From the NCBI RefSeq assembly GCF_001043175.1, contig NZ_CP011494.1, positions 2,914,001-2,978,000 on the forward strand: DNA of 64,000 nucleotides, read 5' to 3'. The notes under the pieces are model-generated. The model saw nothing but the letters and a program-made list of their open reading frames with translations, was not told where the DNA came from and did no database searches. The DNA is from Marinobacter psychrophilus (GTDB taxonomy: Bacteria; Pseudomonadota; Gammaproteobacteria; Pseudomonadales; Oleiphilaceae). The stretch's first letter is position 1. Each line of letters starts with the position of its first letter. Position numbers and translations under genes: made by a program. Below are positions 53,263 to 62,395 of the stretch, in pieces.

Positions 53263-54165
53263 CTAAAGCTGGTTAACACACACCTCGAGGGTGTCCGAAA
53301 TACTGGCGTTAAGTCTGAGCATTGCCAGAGATTCCGCACGGGTTCGGCCCAGGTTCAATGTTGCAATGGGCTTACCCCATTCATGAGCGTAACGGCAAAA
53401 GCGGAATCCGGAGTAAACCATCAGTGACGAGCCAATCACCAGTAGACCATCGCTGGCTTTAAGCGCATCCAGTGCGGCATACACCCGCTGTTTAGGCACG
53501 TAATCGCCAAAGAACACCACATCCGGCTTTAAAATACCGCCACACAGCGGGCAGTCTGCCAACTGGAAGTCTGCAAAATCGATGTCTAAATCGGCATCAC
53601 CATCCGGCGCTACGTCTGCCGTAAACGCACTGAATTGCGGATTAAGAATCGCACAGCGCTGGTGCACCTCGTCCCTCATACATCGATAATCGCAGCTCAT
53701 GCATAGCACCTCGTCAGCGCGGCCGTGCAAATCGGTTACCGCCTGAGTTCCTGCTTTTTGGTGCAACCTGTCCACATTCTGGGTAACCACCAGCGCACTG
53801 TGATTGAGCATTTCAAGCTGGGAAATATGATGGTGAGAGGCATTCGGTGAGGCGTTGCGCATCAGCGGCCAGCCTATCAGGCTGCGACCCCAGTAACGTT
53901 GGCGGGTTTGAACGCTGCCCATAAAGGCCTGATGCTGCACCGGCTGCTTACGTTTCCAGGCGCCGTCGCCATCGCGGTAATCTGGAATACCGGAATCGGT
54001 GCTGACACCAGCGCCAGTCAGAATCAACAATCTGGGATGGCGGTGAATATAGTCGGCGAGCATGGCACCAGCCTGTTCGGGCTGATGCGCATTGGGCGTT
54101 ATATCAGTATCTGGCAGCCGCTGATCAGAGCTAAAGGGGCGGGAACGGTGACGGATTTCAGACAT
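53263..54165 (-). CDS. SIR2 family NAD-dependent deacetylase, zinc-type (class II-like)
   Basis: Second sirtuin of the window, about 300 residues. Seen: LILTGAGVSTDSGIPDYRD, VTQNVDRLHQKAG, catalytic His in VTDLHGRADEV, zinc ligands in LCMSCDYRCM and ADCPLCGGILKP, then VVFFGDYVPKQ and LLVIGSSLMVYSGFRF. The PDYRDGDGAWKRKQP segment and the long insert between the zinc Cys pairs resemble SIRT4-type (class II) enzymes. ATG 54165 has GGAG five bases upstream. It follows the DUF1415 gene by 11 bases and is likely cotranscribed. Confidence 0.93.
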   Translation of the reverse strand: MSEIRHRSRPFSSDQRLPDTDITPNAHQPEQAGAMLADYIHRHPRLLILTGAGVSTDSGIPDYRDGDGAWKRKQPVQHQAFMGSVQTRQRYWGRSLIGWPLMRNASPNASHHHISQLEMLNHSALVVTQNVDRLHQKAGTQAVTDLHGRADEVLCMSCDYRCMRDEVHQRCAILNPQFSAFTADVAPDGDADLDIDFADFQLADCPLCGGILKPDVVFFGDYVPKQRVYAALDALKASDGLLVIGSSLMVYSGFRFCRYAHEWGKPIATLNLGRTRAESLAMLRLNASISDTLEVCVNQL

Positions 54166-54176
54166 GCACACTCCGA

Positions 54177-54728
54177 TCAGGAACGATTTTCCAGGCAACT
54201 CGCCAGAAGGGCGCGCATTTTCTGGACACCCAGTTTTCGCGTGAGTTCAATATTACGGTCTGGAATGTCATCTACGTTCGGATAGTGCTCAATGGCCACT
54301 TCCAGGCTGGCTTCGCGCAGCAGATGCAGCATCGGGTAGGGCGATCGATTGGTGTAGTTCTCAGCATCATCCGGCCCGGTGCCAGCGAACTGATAGTGCG
54401 GGTGAAAACTGGCAACCTGGTAAACACCTTCCAGTTCCATAACCGCCAACAGGCCGTTGACTTCCTCCAGAAACTCGTTGTACCGGATGAAGTCGCCCAG
54501 TGCGTAGGGATGAATCAGCAGCGTGGCCTCCAGATCTGGCTCGTTATCCAGGCGCTGGAGTTCCTGCTGCAGATACTGCAGCAGGAACTCTTCGTTTGTC
54601 GCTTCGCACACCGTAAAACGCACGCTGCCTTTAGCGAGTTCGCGCTTGGCGAACGGACAGAAGTTCAACCCAACGACGACTGTGTCCACCCAGTTACGGG
54701 TGGCGCTAATAATGTCTGACTCGTTCAC
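54177..54728 (-). CDS. DUF1415 family protein
   Basis: 183-residue protein of unknown function. DUF1415 features: VVGLNFCPFAKRELAKGSVR (the NxCPFA signature), TLLIHPYALGDFIRYNEF, VASFHPHYQFAGTGPDDAEN and YTNRSPYPMLHLLREASLE. Present across gammaproteobacteria, usually alone. Here it precedes a class II-like sirtuin, so the two may be coexpressed. Confidence 0.92.
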   Translation of the reverse strand: MNESDIISATRNWVDTVVVGLNFCPFAKRELAKGSVRFTVCEATNEEFLLQYLQQELQRLDNEPDLEATLLIHPYALGDFIRYNEFLEEVNGLLAVMELEGVYQVASFHPHYQFAGTGPDDAENYTNRSPYPMLHLLREASLEVAIEHYPNVDDIPDRNIELTRKLGVQKMRALLASCLENRS

Positions 54729-54770
54729 GCCCTATCCTCTTGTATAACCAAGTGCGTTCGCTGCGCTTAC

Positions 54771-56357
54771 TTACGCATAACCGCGGCTGCGCAGGTATTC
54801 GTCGTAGCTGCCACTGAAGTCGATGACTCCGCTAGCGTCAAGCTCAATAATACGGGTCGCCAGGGACGATACAAACTCTCGGTCGTGGCTCACAAAAATA
54901 AGCGTGCCTTCGTAGTTTTCAAGAGCCAGGTTTAGCGCTTCAATCGACTCCATGTCCATGTGGTTGGTAGGTTCGTCCAGCAGCATCACGTTGGGCTGTT
55001 GTAAAATAAGTTTGCCAAACAGCATTCGGCCCTGTTCCCCTCCTGACAACACGTGAACAGATTTTTCGATGTCGTCGCTGGAAAACAGCATGCGACCCAA
55101 TGTGCCGCGAATCACTTGCTCACCGCCGGTGGTCCAGCGTGCCATCCAATCGTTCAGGTTCATGTCCTGCGCGAAATCTGACGTATGGTCCTGGGCAAAA
55201 TAGCCAACCTGAGCGCTGTCAGTCCACTTCACCTCACCGCTATCCGGCTGGTAAGCCCCTGTCAGACACTGTAAAAACGTGGTTTTTCCAACCCCATTGG
55301 GTCCAATGATCGCAACCCGTTCACCGGCTTCAATTTGCAGATTGAGTTTTTTGAACAGTGGGATGTCGGTGAAACCCTTGGTCAGTTCCTTCAGCGTTAA
55401 CGCTTGGCGGTGAATCTTCTTACCCGATTCAAAACGGATAAACGGGCTGACACGGCTGGACGGTTTTACATCGTCCAGTTGAATCTTGTCGATCTGGCGC
55501 GCCCGCGAAGTGGCTTGTTTGGCTTTAGAGGCGTTGGCCGAAAAACGACTAACAAATTGCTGAAGCTCGGCAATTTGGGTCTTTTTCTTGGCGTTTTCTG
55601 ACAGCATGCGCTCGCGGGCCTGGGTGGCAGCGGTCATGTACTCATCGTAGTTACCCGGGAACAAGCGCAACTCACCGTAATCCAGATCCGCCATGTGGGT
55701 GCACACGCTGTTCAGAAAGTGGCGGTCGTGCGAAATAATAATCATGGTGCTGTTGCGCGCCACCAGAATGCTTTCCAGCCAACGGATGGTGTTAATGTCC
55801 AAGTGGTTAGTGGGCTCGTCCAGCAACAACACATCCGGATTTGAAAACAGTGCTTGGGCCAGCAAAACCCGCAGCTTCCAGCCGGGCGCCAGTGCACTCA
55901 TCGGGCCATCGTGCTGGTCCAGAGGAATGTCCAGGCCCAGCAATAACTCACCCGCGCGGGATTCCGAGGTATAACCGTCCATCTCGGCAAATTGCACTTC
56001 CAGATCCGCCACGGCCATACCATCGTCTTCGGTCATCTCTGGCAGCGAATAAATACGGTCGCGCTCTTTCTTCACCGTCCACAATTCTTCGTGACCCATG
56101 ATCACGGTGTCAATCACCGTGGAGTTCTCGTAGGCGAACTGGTCCTGGTGTAACTTACCCAGGCGAATATTAGGATCGAGCATAATATGCCCGGAGGACG
56201 GCTCCAGATCGCCACCCATAATTTTCATTAGCGTCGACTTTCCACAACCGTTGGCACCAATCAGGCCATAGCGATTGCCGTTACCAAATTTGGCTGAGAC
56301 GTTTTCGAACAGGGGCTTAGCCCCGAATTGCATCGTAATGTTAGCAGTAGCGATCAA
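54771..56357 (-). CDS. ybiT: ABC-F family ATPase, YbiT-like
   Basis: Soluble twin ATPase of the ABC-F group, which act on ribosomes. First domain: [16 protein letters not shown] (Walker A) and [17 protein letters not shown]; second: [16 protein letters not shown] and [19 protein letters not shown]; between them the linker with [20 protein letters not shown] and [20 protein letters not shown], which matches YbiT rather than EttA, Uup or YheS. I place the start at TTG 56357 ([14 protein letters not shown]), aligned with the E. coli start; this gives 528 residues against 530. AGG lies about nine bases upstream; the next in-frame ATG would cut the domain. Confidence 0.92.
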   Translation of the reverse strand: MIATANITMQFGAKPLFENVSAKFGNGNRYGLIGANGCGKSTLMKIMGGDLEPSSGHIMLDPNIRLGKLHQDQFAYENSTVIDTVIMGHEELWTVKKERDRIYSLPEMTEDDGMAVADLEVQFAEMDGYTSESRAGELLLGLDIPLDQHDGPMSALAPGWKLRVLLAQALFSNPDVLLLDEPTNHLDINTIRWLESILVARNSTMIIISHDRHFLNSVCTHMADLDYGELRLFPGNYDEYMTAATQARERMLSENAKKKTQIAELQQFVSRFSANASKAKQATSRARQIDKIQLDDVKPSSRVSPFIRFESGKKIHRQALTLKELTKGFTDIPLFKKLNLQIEAGERVAIIGPNGVGKTTFLQCLTGAYQPDSGEVKWTDSAQVGYFAQDHTSDFAQDMNLNDWMARWTTGGEQVIRGTLGRMLFSSDDIEKSVHVLSGGEQGRMLFGKLILQQPNVMLLDEPTNHMDMESIEALNLALENYEGTLIFVSHDREFVSSLATRIIELDASGVIDFSGSYDEYLRSRGYA

Positions 56358-56563
56358 GGCAGCAACCTGTAGACGTAAGGCCGGTTCCGGCAATTCACCA
56401 GTGAATCCGGAGTGGCTGAAAATAGACGACGTATTGTACAGGATTGCGCACAAAATGGTCAGCCAGCATTAACACTGACAAAAAGCTCTTGCCAGAGGCC
56501 GCCATGGCGGGCAGCATTCGCCCGTCGTCTTTAAACACACAAAATCATTTGAGGAAGCAAAGC

Positions 56564-56842
56564 ATGGCACAAGCAACAGCGCGTCACATTCTGGTGGACA
56601 CCGAAACAAAGTGTGAAGAACTGAAAAAAGACATTGAAGGCGGGCAGGATTTTGCCGAAGTCGCCAAGAAGCACTCATCTTGTCCGTCTGGCCGCAACGG
56701 CGGCGACCTGGGCTCCTTCGGCCCCGGCCAGATGGTTCCAGAATTCGACACCGTGGTTTTTAGCGCTGACCTGAACACCGTGCAGGGCCCGGTAAAAACC
56801 CAGTTCGGCTATCACCTGCTAGAAGTGACCAGCCGCGGCTGA
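56564..56842 (+). CDS. ppiC: Peptidyl-prolyl cis-trans isomerase C (parvulin)
   Basis: Small cytoplasmic rotamase of 92 residues, a bare parvulin domain. Seen: MAQATARHILVDTETKCEEL, DFAEVAKKHSSCPSGRNGGD, LGSFGPGQMVPEFDTVVF and TQFGYHLLEVTSR. GAGGA lies eight bases before ATG 56564. Divergent from ybiT; a hairpin terminator follows. Confidence 0.95.
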   Translation: MAQATARHILVDTETKCEELKKDIEGGQDFAEVAKKHSSCPSGRNGGDLGSFGPGQMVPEFDTVVFSADLNTVQGPVKTQFGYHLLEVTSRG

Positions 56843-56846
56843 TCTT

Positions 56847-56883
56847 CTCGCCCGGCGAATCGCTCATGGCTCGCCGGGCGTTT
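56847..56883 (+). terminator. Hairpin terminator after ppiC
   Basis: CGCCCGGCGA and TCGCCGGGCG pair around a loop of about 12 bases, followed by TTTAG. The T-run is short, so termination strength is uncertain. Located within 10 bases after the ppiC stop. Confidence 0.7.
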
Positions 56884-56925
56884 AGTACAAACGACGCTCT
56901 AACATAACGACTATTTCGTAGTGGC

Positions 56926-57774
56926 CTAGGGTGCTAAAAACTGGCTCAACTGCTCGCCAATGCTCTCTACCGGCTCAATAACCGCTTGCTTCACACCACT
57001 GGATACCACGCGGGTAAAAGCCGCGCCAGCGTCGCTTTCCAGAAAGCGTAGATACTGCTCCATTTCCGCACCACTGATATCCTGGTAGGCATACAGGTAA
57101 CTGTTAAACACCTGTTGCTCCACAACCCCTTTCAAAGCTGGACGCTGGCTTTCTATACGCTTTTGAAGAGTTTCGAAGTTCGCTGAATCACTGCTGAACG
57201 CTGCCATGGTAGACGCTAATCCAAGCTGCACCGCAATGGTGGTATCGACAGCGCTTTGAGTTGCGCGCGAAGCGCGGTTAAAACGCACAAAACTCTTGGC
57301 ACGATCGGTATTACCGAATCTTTGGGCCAGCTGGCCAGCCTGAGCGCTAATTTGCGGCCACACCACCGGTGCTAACGCGGCGACTTCGGCTCTTGAGATT
57401 TTTTGCGCAACGGGCGTGTTGTACCAGTCAGCCACAGCTTGCAACTGCCCATTACTCAACTCAGCCTGCAGGCGGCCTGCCACCTGCTGCTCTATTTTCT
57501 GCGAATTAAAACTGTTGCTAACCACATACCCAACCGCATCGGCGACCATCGGCGGAACCTGCCCCGTCTGCTTAAGGCCATCGCGTATGCCCTGACTCAT
57601 CATGGTGGGGTACTGAGCAATAATGTCGTCCATTGGCGAGGCTCTGAGCACTTGCCTGGCGTCCACCGTCTGCTGCTGTTTTGCAGCGGGTGACGTTGCC
57701 GCAACAGTAAACGCAGGGCTACCTAGCAGTGCCGCAGACATCAGGAAAACACAAATTTTGTTACCGCCCATCAT
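56926..57774 (-). CDS. DUF2059 domain-containing exported protein
   Basis: About 282 residues from ATG 57774 (MMGGNKICVFLMSAALLGSP) with a Sec signal ending near TVAATS. Two related halves of helical sequence can be seen, each with a segment like LQAVADWYNTPVAQKISRAE and MEQYLRFLESDAGAAFTRVV, the DUF2059 pattern. Function unknown; such proteins are periplasmic. An ATG at 57786 is an alternative start; a further frame to 57897 has no support. Confidence 0.72.
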   Translation of the reverse strand: MMGGNKICVFLMSAALLGSPAFTVAATSPAAKQQQTVDARQVLRASPMDDIIAQYPTMMSQGIRDGLKQTGQVPPMVADAVGYVVSNSFNSQKIEQQVAGRLQAELSNGQLQAVADWYNTPVAQKISRAEVAALAPVVWPQISAQAGQLAQRFGNTDRAKSFVRFNRASRATQSAVDTTIAVQLGLASTMAAFSSDSANFETLQKRIESQRPALKGVVEQQVFNSYLYAYQDISGAEMEQYLRFLESDAGAAFTRVVSSGVKQAVIEPVESIGEQLSQFLAP

Positions 57775-57903
57775 ACATGCCGCCATCCAAAGATAATGTG
57801 GGCTGTTTATGACACGACCAGCGCCCACGCGGCAAGTAAATCCCTGCGCGAGCGGATGACAGTTTGGTAGGGTTAATCGCCGTGCGGCACTCCGCAACGA
57901 GCA

Positions 57904-58803
57904 CTAATACGTGGTGCTGAACTCCAGGCTAGCCTCAAGAGCTCGCAAGCGGGATACCAAAAAAGCCATTACCAGCCGCACCCGAGCCATTTGCTGGGTG
58001 TCCTGATTCACGTGTAGCCATAAATCCACACTTTCACCTTCCAGCGGCTCCGACAGGCGCCGCAATTCACGAGCGTCTTCACCTAGATAGCAGGGCAATA
58101 CAGCCACCCCCGCGCCGCTGCGGGCCAGCGCCACCATTGCCTGCAAGCTATTACAACGAATTACCGAGGTTGCATGTTTCAGGTGGCGACGATACCAGCG
58201 CCCGGTAGCCAGCAGGCTGAAAGTTTCATCGGGGATAATCCAGCGCAACTGTTCCGGCCGCTGGTCGATATCGAAACCGCGGTTACGGCGACAGTATCCC
58301 GGGGTGGCATACACAGCGTATTGCATCGCCGCAATGCGCTCACCCTCCCATGTCGCCTGGGGTTTGTTTTCCGGGCGCAGGGTCAGATCGGCTTCGCGAT
58401 GGCTCAGATTGCTGACGTCGTTGTCGGTCAGAATTTCCAGTTCGATGTCTGGGTACTTTATAAGCAGGCTTGCCAGAATCGGCGCTAACAGCTCAGTCAT
58501 CAGCGTGTCCGGGGTGGCGATGCGTATTTTGCCCTCAAGCGCCGTTGTTTCCTGGCGCAGTTTGCGCTCCAGGTTTTCTATTTCTGCCGCCAGTTTTTCA
58601 GCCTCGTAAAAAGCCATCTCACCGGCCGCCGTCAGCTTCAAACCTTCGCGGCTGCGCTCGAAGAATCGAACTGCCAGGGCCTCTTCCATATGGTCAAGTC
58701 GACGCAACACCGTGGTTTGGTGCACACCCAGTATTTCTCCGGCTTTGGCGAGCGTTCCACCTATTGCCAAAGCGCGTACGTATCGTAGATAGTCCCAATC
58801 CAT
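57904..58803 (-). CDS. LysR family transcriptional regulator
   Basis: 299 residues. The helix-turn-helix is in LAIGGTLAKAGEILGVHQTT and VLRRLDHMEEALAVRFFER; a LysR substrate domain follows (IATPDTLMTELLAPILASLL, VVLP-type end SGAGVAVLPCYLGED). The GxHQTTVLRRLxxME form, instead of the common QPAVSxQI, is a distinct subgroup. It is divergent from a small basic protein gene at 58940, its likely target. Confidence 0.9.
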   Translation of the reverse strand: MDWDYLRYVRALAIGGTLAKAGEILGVHQTTVLRRLDHMEEALAVRFFERSREGLKLTAAGEMAFYEAEKLAAEIENLERKLRQETTALEGKIRIATPDTLMTELLAPILASLLIKYPDIELEILTDNDVSNLSHREADLTLRPENKPQATWEGERIAAMQYAVYATPGYCRRNRGFDIDQRPEQLRWIIPDETFSLLATGRWYRRHLKHATSVIRCNSLQAMVALARSGAGVAVLPCYLGEDARELRRLSEPLEGESVDLWLHVNQDTQQMARVRLVMAFLVSRLRALEASLEFSTTY

Positions 58804-58810
58804 AAATCAC

Positions 58811-58888
58811 TGCATATTTGCAACGTGGATAGGGATTATAACGTATTTATACTGCGAATATGAATATATATAGTTAGCAATATATTCG
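58811..58888. promoter_or_regulatory. Divergent regulatory region with dyads (LysR / small protein)
   Basis: AT-rich 136-base gap. CGAATAT (58855-58861) and ATATTCG (58882-58888) form a 7-bp inverted repeat, and TGCATATTTGCA (58811-58822) is a dyad next to the LysR start. LysR regulators commonly bind such sites between their gene and the target. Site assignment is by symmetry only. Confidence 0.35.
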
Positions 58889-58939
58889 GCAAACACCCGA
58901 CACTCACTGTTGAGAAATTTCTTTAAGGAGGAAAGCATT

Positions 58940-59134
58940 ATGGTCACTAAGCCAGTCGCAACCGTTCACCAGTTGCCATCATCCATCCTCCACAACAGTG
59001 GCGCTGTCCGAAGCCAGTACACGCGTGAAGCCAGCCGTCTCATGATTCAGGCAATCGCACGCAAATTTCGCTCTTGGAACAAAAGAGCGGTGGCTGTGGC
59101 TAACGACATCGGCCAGGTGCAGGGCGGCCACTAA
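58940..59134 (+). CDS. Small basic protein of unknown function, 64 residues
   Basis: ATG 58940 follows a near-perfect AAGGAGG at eight-base spacing and the gene ends in a strong terminator, so it is very probably expressed, perhaps strongly. The product begins MVTKPVATVHQLPSS and ends in a basic helical part (EASRLMIQAIARKFRSWNKR). There is no signal peptide. The C-terminus faintly recalls short Arg-rich DUF1127-type proteins, not enough to name it. Divergent from a LysR regulator. Confidence 0.68.
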   Translation: MVTKPVATVHQLPSSILHNSGAVRSQYTREASRLMIQAIARKFRSWNKRAVAVANDIGQVQGGH

Positions 59135-59150
59135 GCCAACCTGAAAATCA

Positions 59151-59189
59151 AAAAAACGCCGGCAAGCGCTAAGCTCCCGGCGTTTTTTG
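59151..59189 (+). terminator. Rho-independent terminator of the small basic protein gene
   Basis: AAAAAACGCCGG and CCGGCGTTTTTT pair around a loop of about 13 bases. It begins 17 bases after the stop codon; the A and T runs would let it work on both strands. Confidence 0.88.
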
Positions 59190-59318
59190 CGGATGGAATT
59201 TATTAATCGAAAACCCAATTGAAATAAAGCAACCATGAGACCCAGTCGCGTGCCATAGTCTATAGTGACTGACAAAGTGCATAACTAGAATCAACTATAA
59301 TAAAAGGAAGAAATCGCC

Positions 59319-59426
59319 ATGAGACTTTCACGCAGAGCGTCTTACACCACGGCCGCTTGGGCCTTCATAATGATTGGCTCAACCGCGTTTTTCCTGTCCA
59401 GCTATTTTGGATTTATGGGCTTTTAA
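59319..59426 (+). CDS. Candidate small membrane protein, 35 residues
   Basis: ATG 59319 follows AAGGAAG at eight-base spacing. The peptide starts MRLSRRASYTTAAWAF and continues as a single hydrophobic helix rich in Phe, Ser and Ala (FIMIGSTAFFLSSYFGF) with positive charges at the N-terminus, which predicts an inner-membrane helix with N-in topology. No family is known to me. Nothing else was recognised in 59190-59318 or 59427-59601. Confidence 0.5.
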   Translation: MRLSRRASYTTAAWAFIMIGSTAFFLSSYFGFMGF

Positions 59427-59601
59427 GCCCACATTGAACCAGCGTTGCCGCTCCGCCCTAATCAAGTTAGTGGCAAACTGAATACGCAACTGAAGCTCGC
59501 TCAGCATTTGCCCTGCGAAGCAGGGATGGCAAATAACGCACAGGCAGCGCTGGGTGAGCCAATAGCCGCCCTATGGGCGCCACGATCTTGTAACTGCAGG
59601 C

Positions 59602-60483
59602 TCATACCGCCCTTCGCACCCTGCCTTGCCACGAGGAAATACTGTACACAATCAGCGCCAGCCAGATCACCATGAAACTTGTTAACTGAATAGGGCTTAA
59701 AGGCTCGTTGAAAACCAACAGGGCGATTACGAACTGCAACGTCGGGTTTATGTACATCAGAAAGCCAACAGTTGCTAACCTCAGGCGTCGCGCGGCGCCG
59801 GCGAATAGCAGCAGGGGAATGGCCGTCAACACGCCGCTGGCCATCAACAAACTGCCCGTGGGCAAATCCCGGGTAAAGTTCGAAGCGCCCGATGTCGCCA
59901 GCCAGCCAAAGGTCATTAAGCCCAAGGGCAGTAGCAGGAGGGTTTCCACGAATAAACCGGATAAACCGTCTAATTTAATCTGTTTACGTAAAAGGCCATA
60001 CACGCCAAAACTGACTGCCAATACCAAAGTGATCCAAGGCAGCTCCCCCAACATGAACAACTGAAGCGCAATGCCAACGCCGGCGATAGCGACCGCTGCC
60101 ATTTGCCAACGTCCCATCTGTTCACGCAACACCAGCATGCCCAAGGCGACATTCACCAGCGGCGTCAGAAAATAGCCGAGGCTGGCCTGCAACACGTGGC
60201 GGGTTTCAACGGCGTATATGTACACGCCCCAGTTAAGCGCAATAAGCAGCGCGCAGCCCAACACCCGCCAAAGTTGTCGCGGACTGGCAAAAGCGTCTTT
60301 TACAGGTTGCCAGCGCCTTAACCCGGAAATCAGGATGGCCAGAAACACACAGGACCAGATAATTCGATGCACCAGAATCTCAAGCGCCGGCACGCCCTGA
60401 AACAGCGCAAAAAATAGCGGGAATGAACCCCAAATAGTGTAAGCGCACACGCCATACCAAACGCCTTTAGTCTGTTCGGGCAC
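59602..60483 (-). CDS. rarD: RarD family EamA transporter
   Basis: 293-residue membrane protein with ten hydrophobic segments, of the RarD (chloramphenicol-sensitivity) subgroup of DMT transporters. RarD features: GVWYGVCAYTIWGSFPLFFA at the N-terminus, EILVHRIIWSCVFL, NWGVYIYAVETRHVLQASLG and YFLTPLVNVALGML, and FVIALLVFNEPLSP. Substrate unknown. Confidence 0.92.
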   Translation of the reverse strand: MPEQTKGVWYGVCAYTIWGSFPLFFALFQGVPALEILVHRIIWSCVFLAILISGLRRWQPVKDAFASPRQLWRVLGCALLIALNWGVYIYAVETRHVLQASLGYFLTPLVNVALGMLVLREQMGRWQMAAVAIAGVGIALQLFMLGELPWITLVLAVSFGVYGLLRKQIKLDGLSGLFVETLLLLPLGLMTFGWLATSGASNFTRDLPTGSLLMASGVLTAIPLLLFAGAARRLRLATVGFLMYINPTLQFVIALLVFNEPLSPIQLTSFMVIWLALIVYSISSWQGRVRRAV

Positions 60484-60588
60484 TGAGCTCTCCGCTGTGA
60501 AACAGGCAATAAAGAAACCTCGGGCCCTACGCCCGTGGCGCAGCCCGAAGTGCAGGATCTATGATCAGTAAAATCAGAGATTAACGGA

Positions 60589-60828
60589 TTATTTGCTGCT
60601 CAGTATCGCGAGCAACATTTGCGCCTGCTCGATCGCTTCGCTACCCAATGCGGTCAGGTAGCCGCCGTCGTCGCGGGTAATCAGACCTTTACTGAACAAG
60701 CGCTCTGCCGCCGAAACCAGCTCTGGGTCGGCCTCATTGCGATGTACTTTGATACCTTCCTGGGCGGACGATGAATCGAACTGGGTTAAAAGATTCAGCT
60801 CAGCCAGGTGATCTGCAGAGAATGCCAT
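60589..60828 (-). CDS. TIGR02647 family protein
   Basis: 79-residue cytoplasmic protein. Family pattern: HLAELNLLTQFDSSSAQEGI, KVHRNEADPELVSAAERLFS and KGLITRDDGGYLTALGSEA. It looks like a small winged-helix fold; gammaproteobacterial and of unknown function. Divergent, 59 bases away, from the pseudouridine synthase. Confidence 0.88.
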   Translation of the reverse strand: MAFSADHLAELNLLTQFDSSSAQEGIKVHRNEADPELVSAAERLFSKGLITRDDGGYLTALGSEAIEQAQMLLAILSSK

Positions 60829-60887
60829 GTAATTTCCTCGTATAATGTCAGGTGTCCGGCTTCGCGCCGGTTGTTACAGTCTATACC

Positions 60888-61604
60888 ATGAGCGCCATGA
60901 AACTTTCCCGTATTGTTAGCAACCAACCCGATATAAGCCGCAAACAAGCGAATTGGCTGATTGCTACCGGCCAAGTGTACGTTAACGACTTGAGCTGCCG
61001 AACGGCAGGCGCCGATGTGGACGAATTTGCGGCGGTCAGTGTCAACGGACAAACCTTACAGCAGGGCCATTGTGCCCACTATATTATGCTGAATAAACCG
61101 GCTGGTTATCTTAGCGCTACCGAAGATGATACGCACCCTACGGTTCTGCAATTGTTACCTTCCGCTTTAGGCCAAGGCCTGCACATTGCCGGTCGGCTGG
61201 ATCGCGCCACTACCGGCCTGATGATACTGACCAATGACGGCACCTGGTCACGGCAATTAACGCTGCCCGGCATGGGTATTGCCAAGGTTTATCGGGTAGC
61301 AACCGCCTACCCGATTGGGCCAGACACGCCGCAGCGCTTTGCTGAGGGTATCTGGTTCGAATACGAGCAGCTCACCACAGCCCCCGCAATTCTTGAATTG
61401 CTGGAACCAACACTGGCACGGCTGACTATTTATGAAGGCCGTTATCACCAGGTGAAGCGCATGTTCCACGCCGAAGGCAATCGGGTCATTGCGCTACACC
61501 GTGAACAGATTGGCCACTTGCAATTAAACAGCGATTTGGCCGAGGGTCACTTCAGAATGCTGACGGGTTCAGAGATTGAAGGGCTGAATCGGTATTACAC
61601 TTAA
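60888..61604 (+). CDS. RsuA-family pseudouridine synthase
   Basis: RNA uridine isomerase of about 238 residues. An N-terminal S4-like segment (SRKQANWLIATGQVYVNDLS) is followed by the catalytic domain with Asp in IAGRLDRATTGLMILTNDG and YEGRYHQVKRMFHAEGNRV near the end. This is the RsuA/RluE/RluF layout; 16S rRNA U516 (RsuA) is most likely by size and the S4 domain. Start at ATG 60888 or 60897; neither has a strong ribosome-binding site. Confidence 0.87.
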   Translation: MSAMKLSRIVSNQPDISRKQANWLIATGQVYVNDLSCRTAGADVDEFAAVSVNGQTLQQGHCAHYIMLNKPAGYLSATEDDTHPTVLQLLPSALGQGLHIAGRLDRATTGLMILTNDGTWSRQLTLPGMGIAKVYRVATAYPIGPDTPQRFAEGIWFEYEQLTTAPAILELLEPTLARLTIYEGRYHQVKRMFHAEGNRVIALHREQIGHLQLNSDLAEGHFRMLTGSEIEGLNRYYT

Positions 61605-61634
61605 GGAATAAACCTTGTTGAAGCGATATAGTTC

Positions 61635-62339
61635 ATGGCTATGAAATACGCCCACACGTTTTGCTCTCCGCTTCTCGCATTTTTTCTGGCATTTGCCAGC
61701 AGCGCGGCCTGTGGCGACACCATCAAGCGTATTGTGCACAGCGACGGCAGCGTGGAATTTTCCAATGTAAAAAGCGACAGCCCGCTGGCGTCGGATGGTG
61801 CAGCCACGGTGTACCGTTATCAAGACAAATACGGCGTGGTGTCCTACAGCGGTGAACGCCCGGCGAACGCAAAGTTTTCAGTGATTCGCTTCCACTGTTT
61901 TGCCTGTGATCCTTCGTCTACGGTAAATTGGGACACCACGCCGCTGTTTGCATCCCGCTACAATGAACAGATCGAGACGGCGGCCAAAGAGTTCAATGTA
62001 GATCCGGCCCTCGTTCGCGCCGTTATTCACGCCGAATCGGCATTCAATCCTAGGGCGCTGTCACCCAAAGGGGCACAGGGGCTTATGCAGCTAATGCCCG
62101 CCACTGCAAACGAGCTGGGGGTGGTTAACGCCATGGTTGCCGAAGACAACATTCGCGGTGGTGCAAATTATCTGGCGCAAATGCTGGCTCGCTTTCGGGG
62201 CGACACCAAGCTGGCCACCGCAGCCTACAACGCCGGCCCCGGAGCCGTTAGCCGCCACAATGGCATTCCGCCCTACGCAGAAACTCGGGCTTACGTAAAA
62301 CGGGTGGGTATTCTGTACCGCCGTTACGCCGCGCTTTAA
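61635..62339 (+). CDS. Lytic transglycosylase with SLT domain
   Basis: Periplasmic peptidoglycan lytic enzyme, 234 residues. Signal peptide up to FASSAACG; DUF4124-like segment (TIKRIVHSDGSVEFSNVK, QDKYGVVSYSGERP); then the SLT lysozyme-like domain with catalytic Glu in AVIHAESAFNPRALSPKGAQ, GLMQLMPATANELGV and LATAAYNAGPGAVSRH. It follows the pseudouridine synthase by 30 bases and is convergent with the LysE gene. Confidence 0.93.
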   Translation: MAMKYAHTFCSPLLAFFLAFASSAACGDTIKRIVHSDGSVEFSNVKSDSPLASDGAATVYRYQDKYGVVSYSGERPANAKFSVIRFHCFACDPSSTVNWDTTPLFASRYNEQIETAAKEFNVDPALVRAVIHAESAFNPRALSPKGAQGLMQLMPATANELGVVNAMVAEDNIRGGANYLAQMLARFRGDTKLATAAYNAGPGAVSRHNGIPPYAETRAYVKRVGILYRRYAAL

Positions 62340-62395
62340 CGCGCTTTTTCAAAACTCGCTCAAAGCCCAGAGTTCTTTTAACCCGTTCAGCTTAC

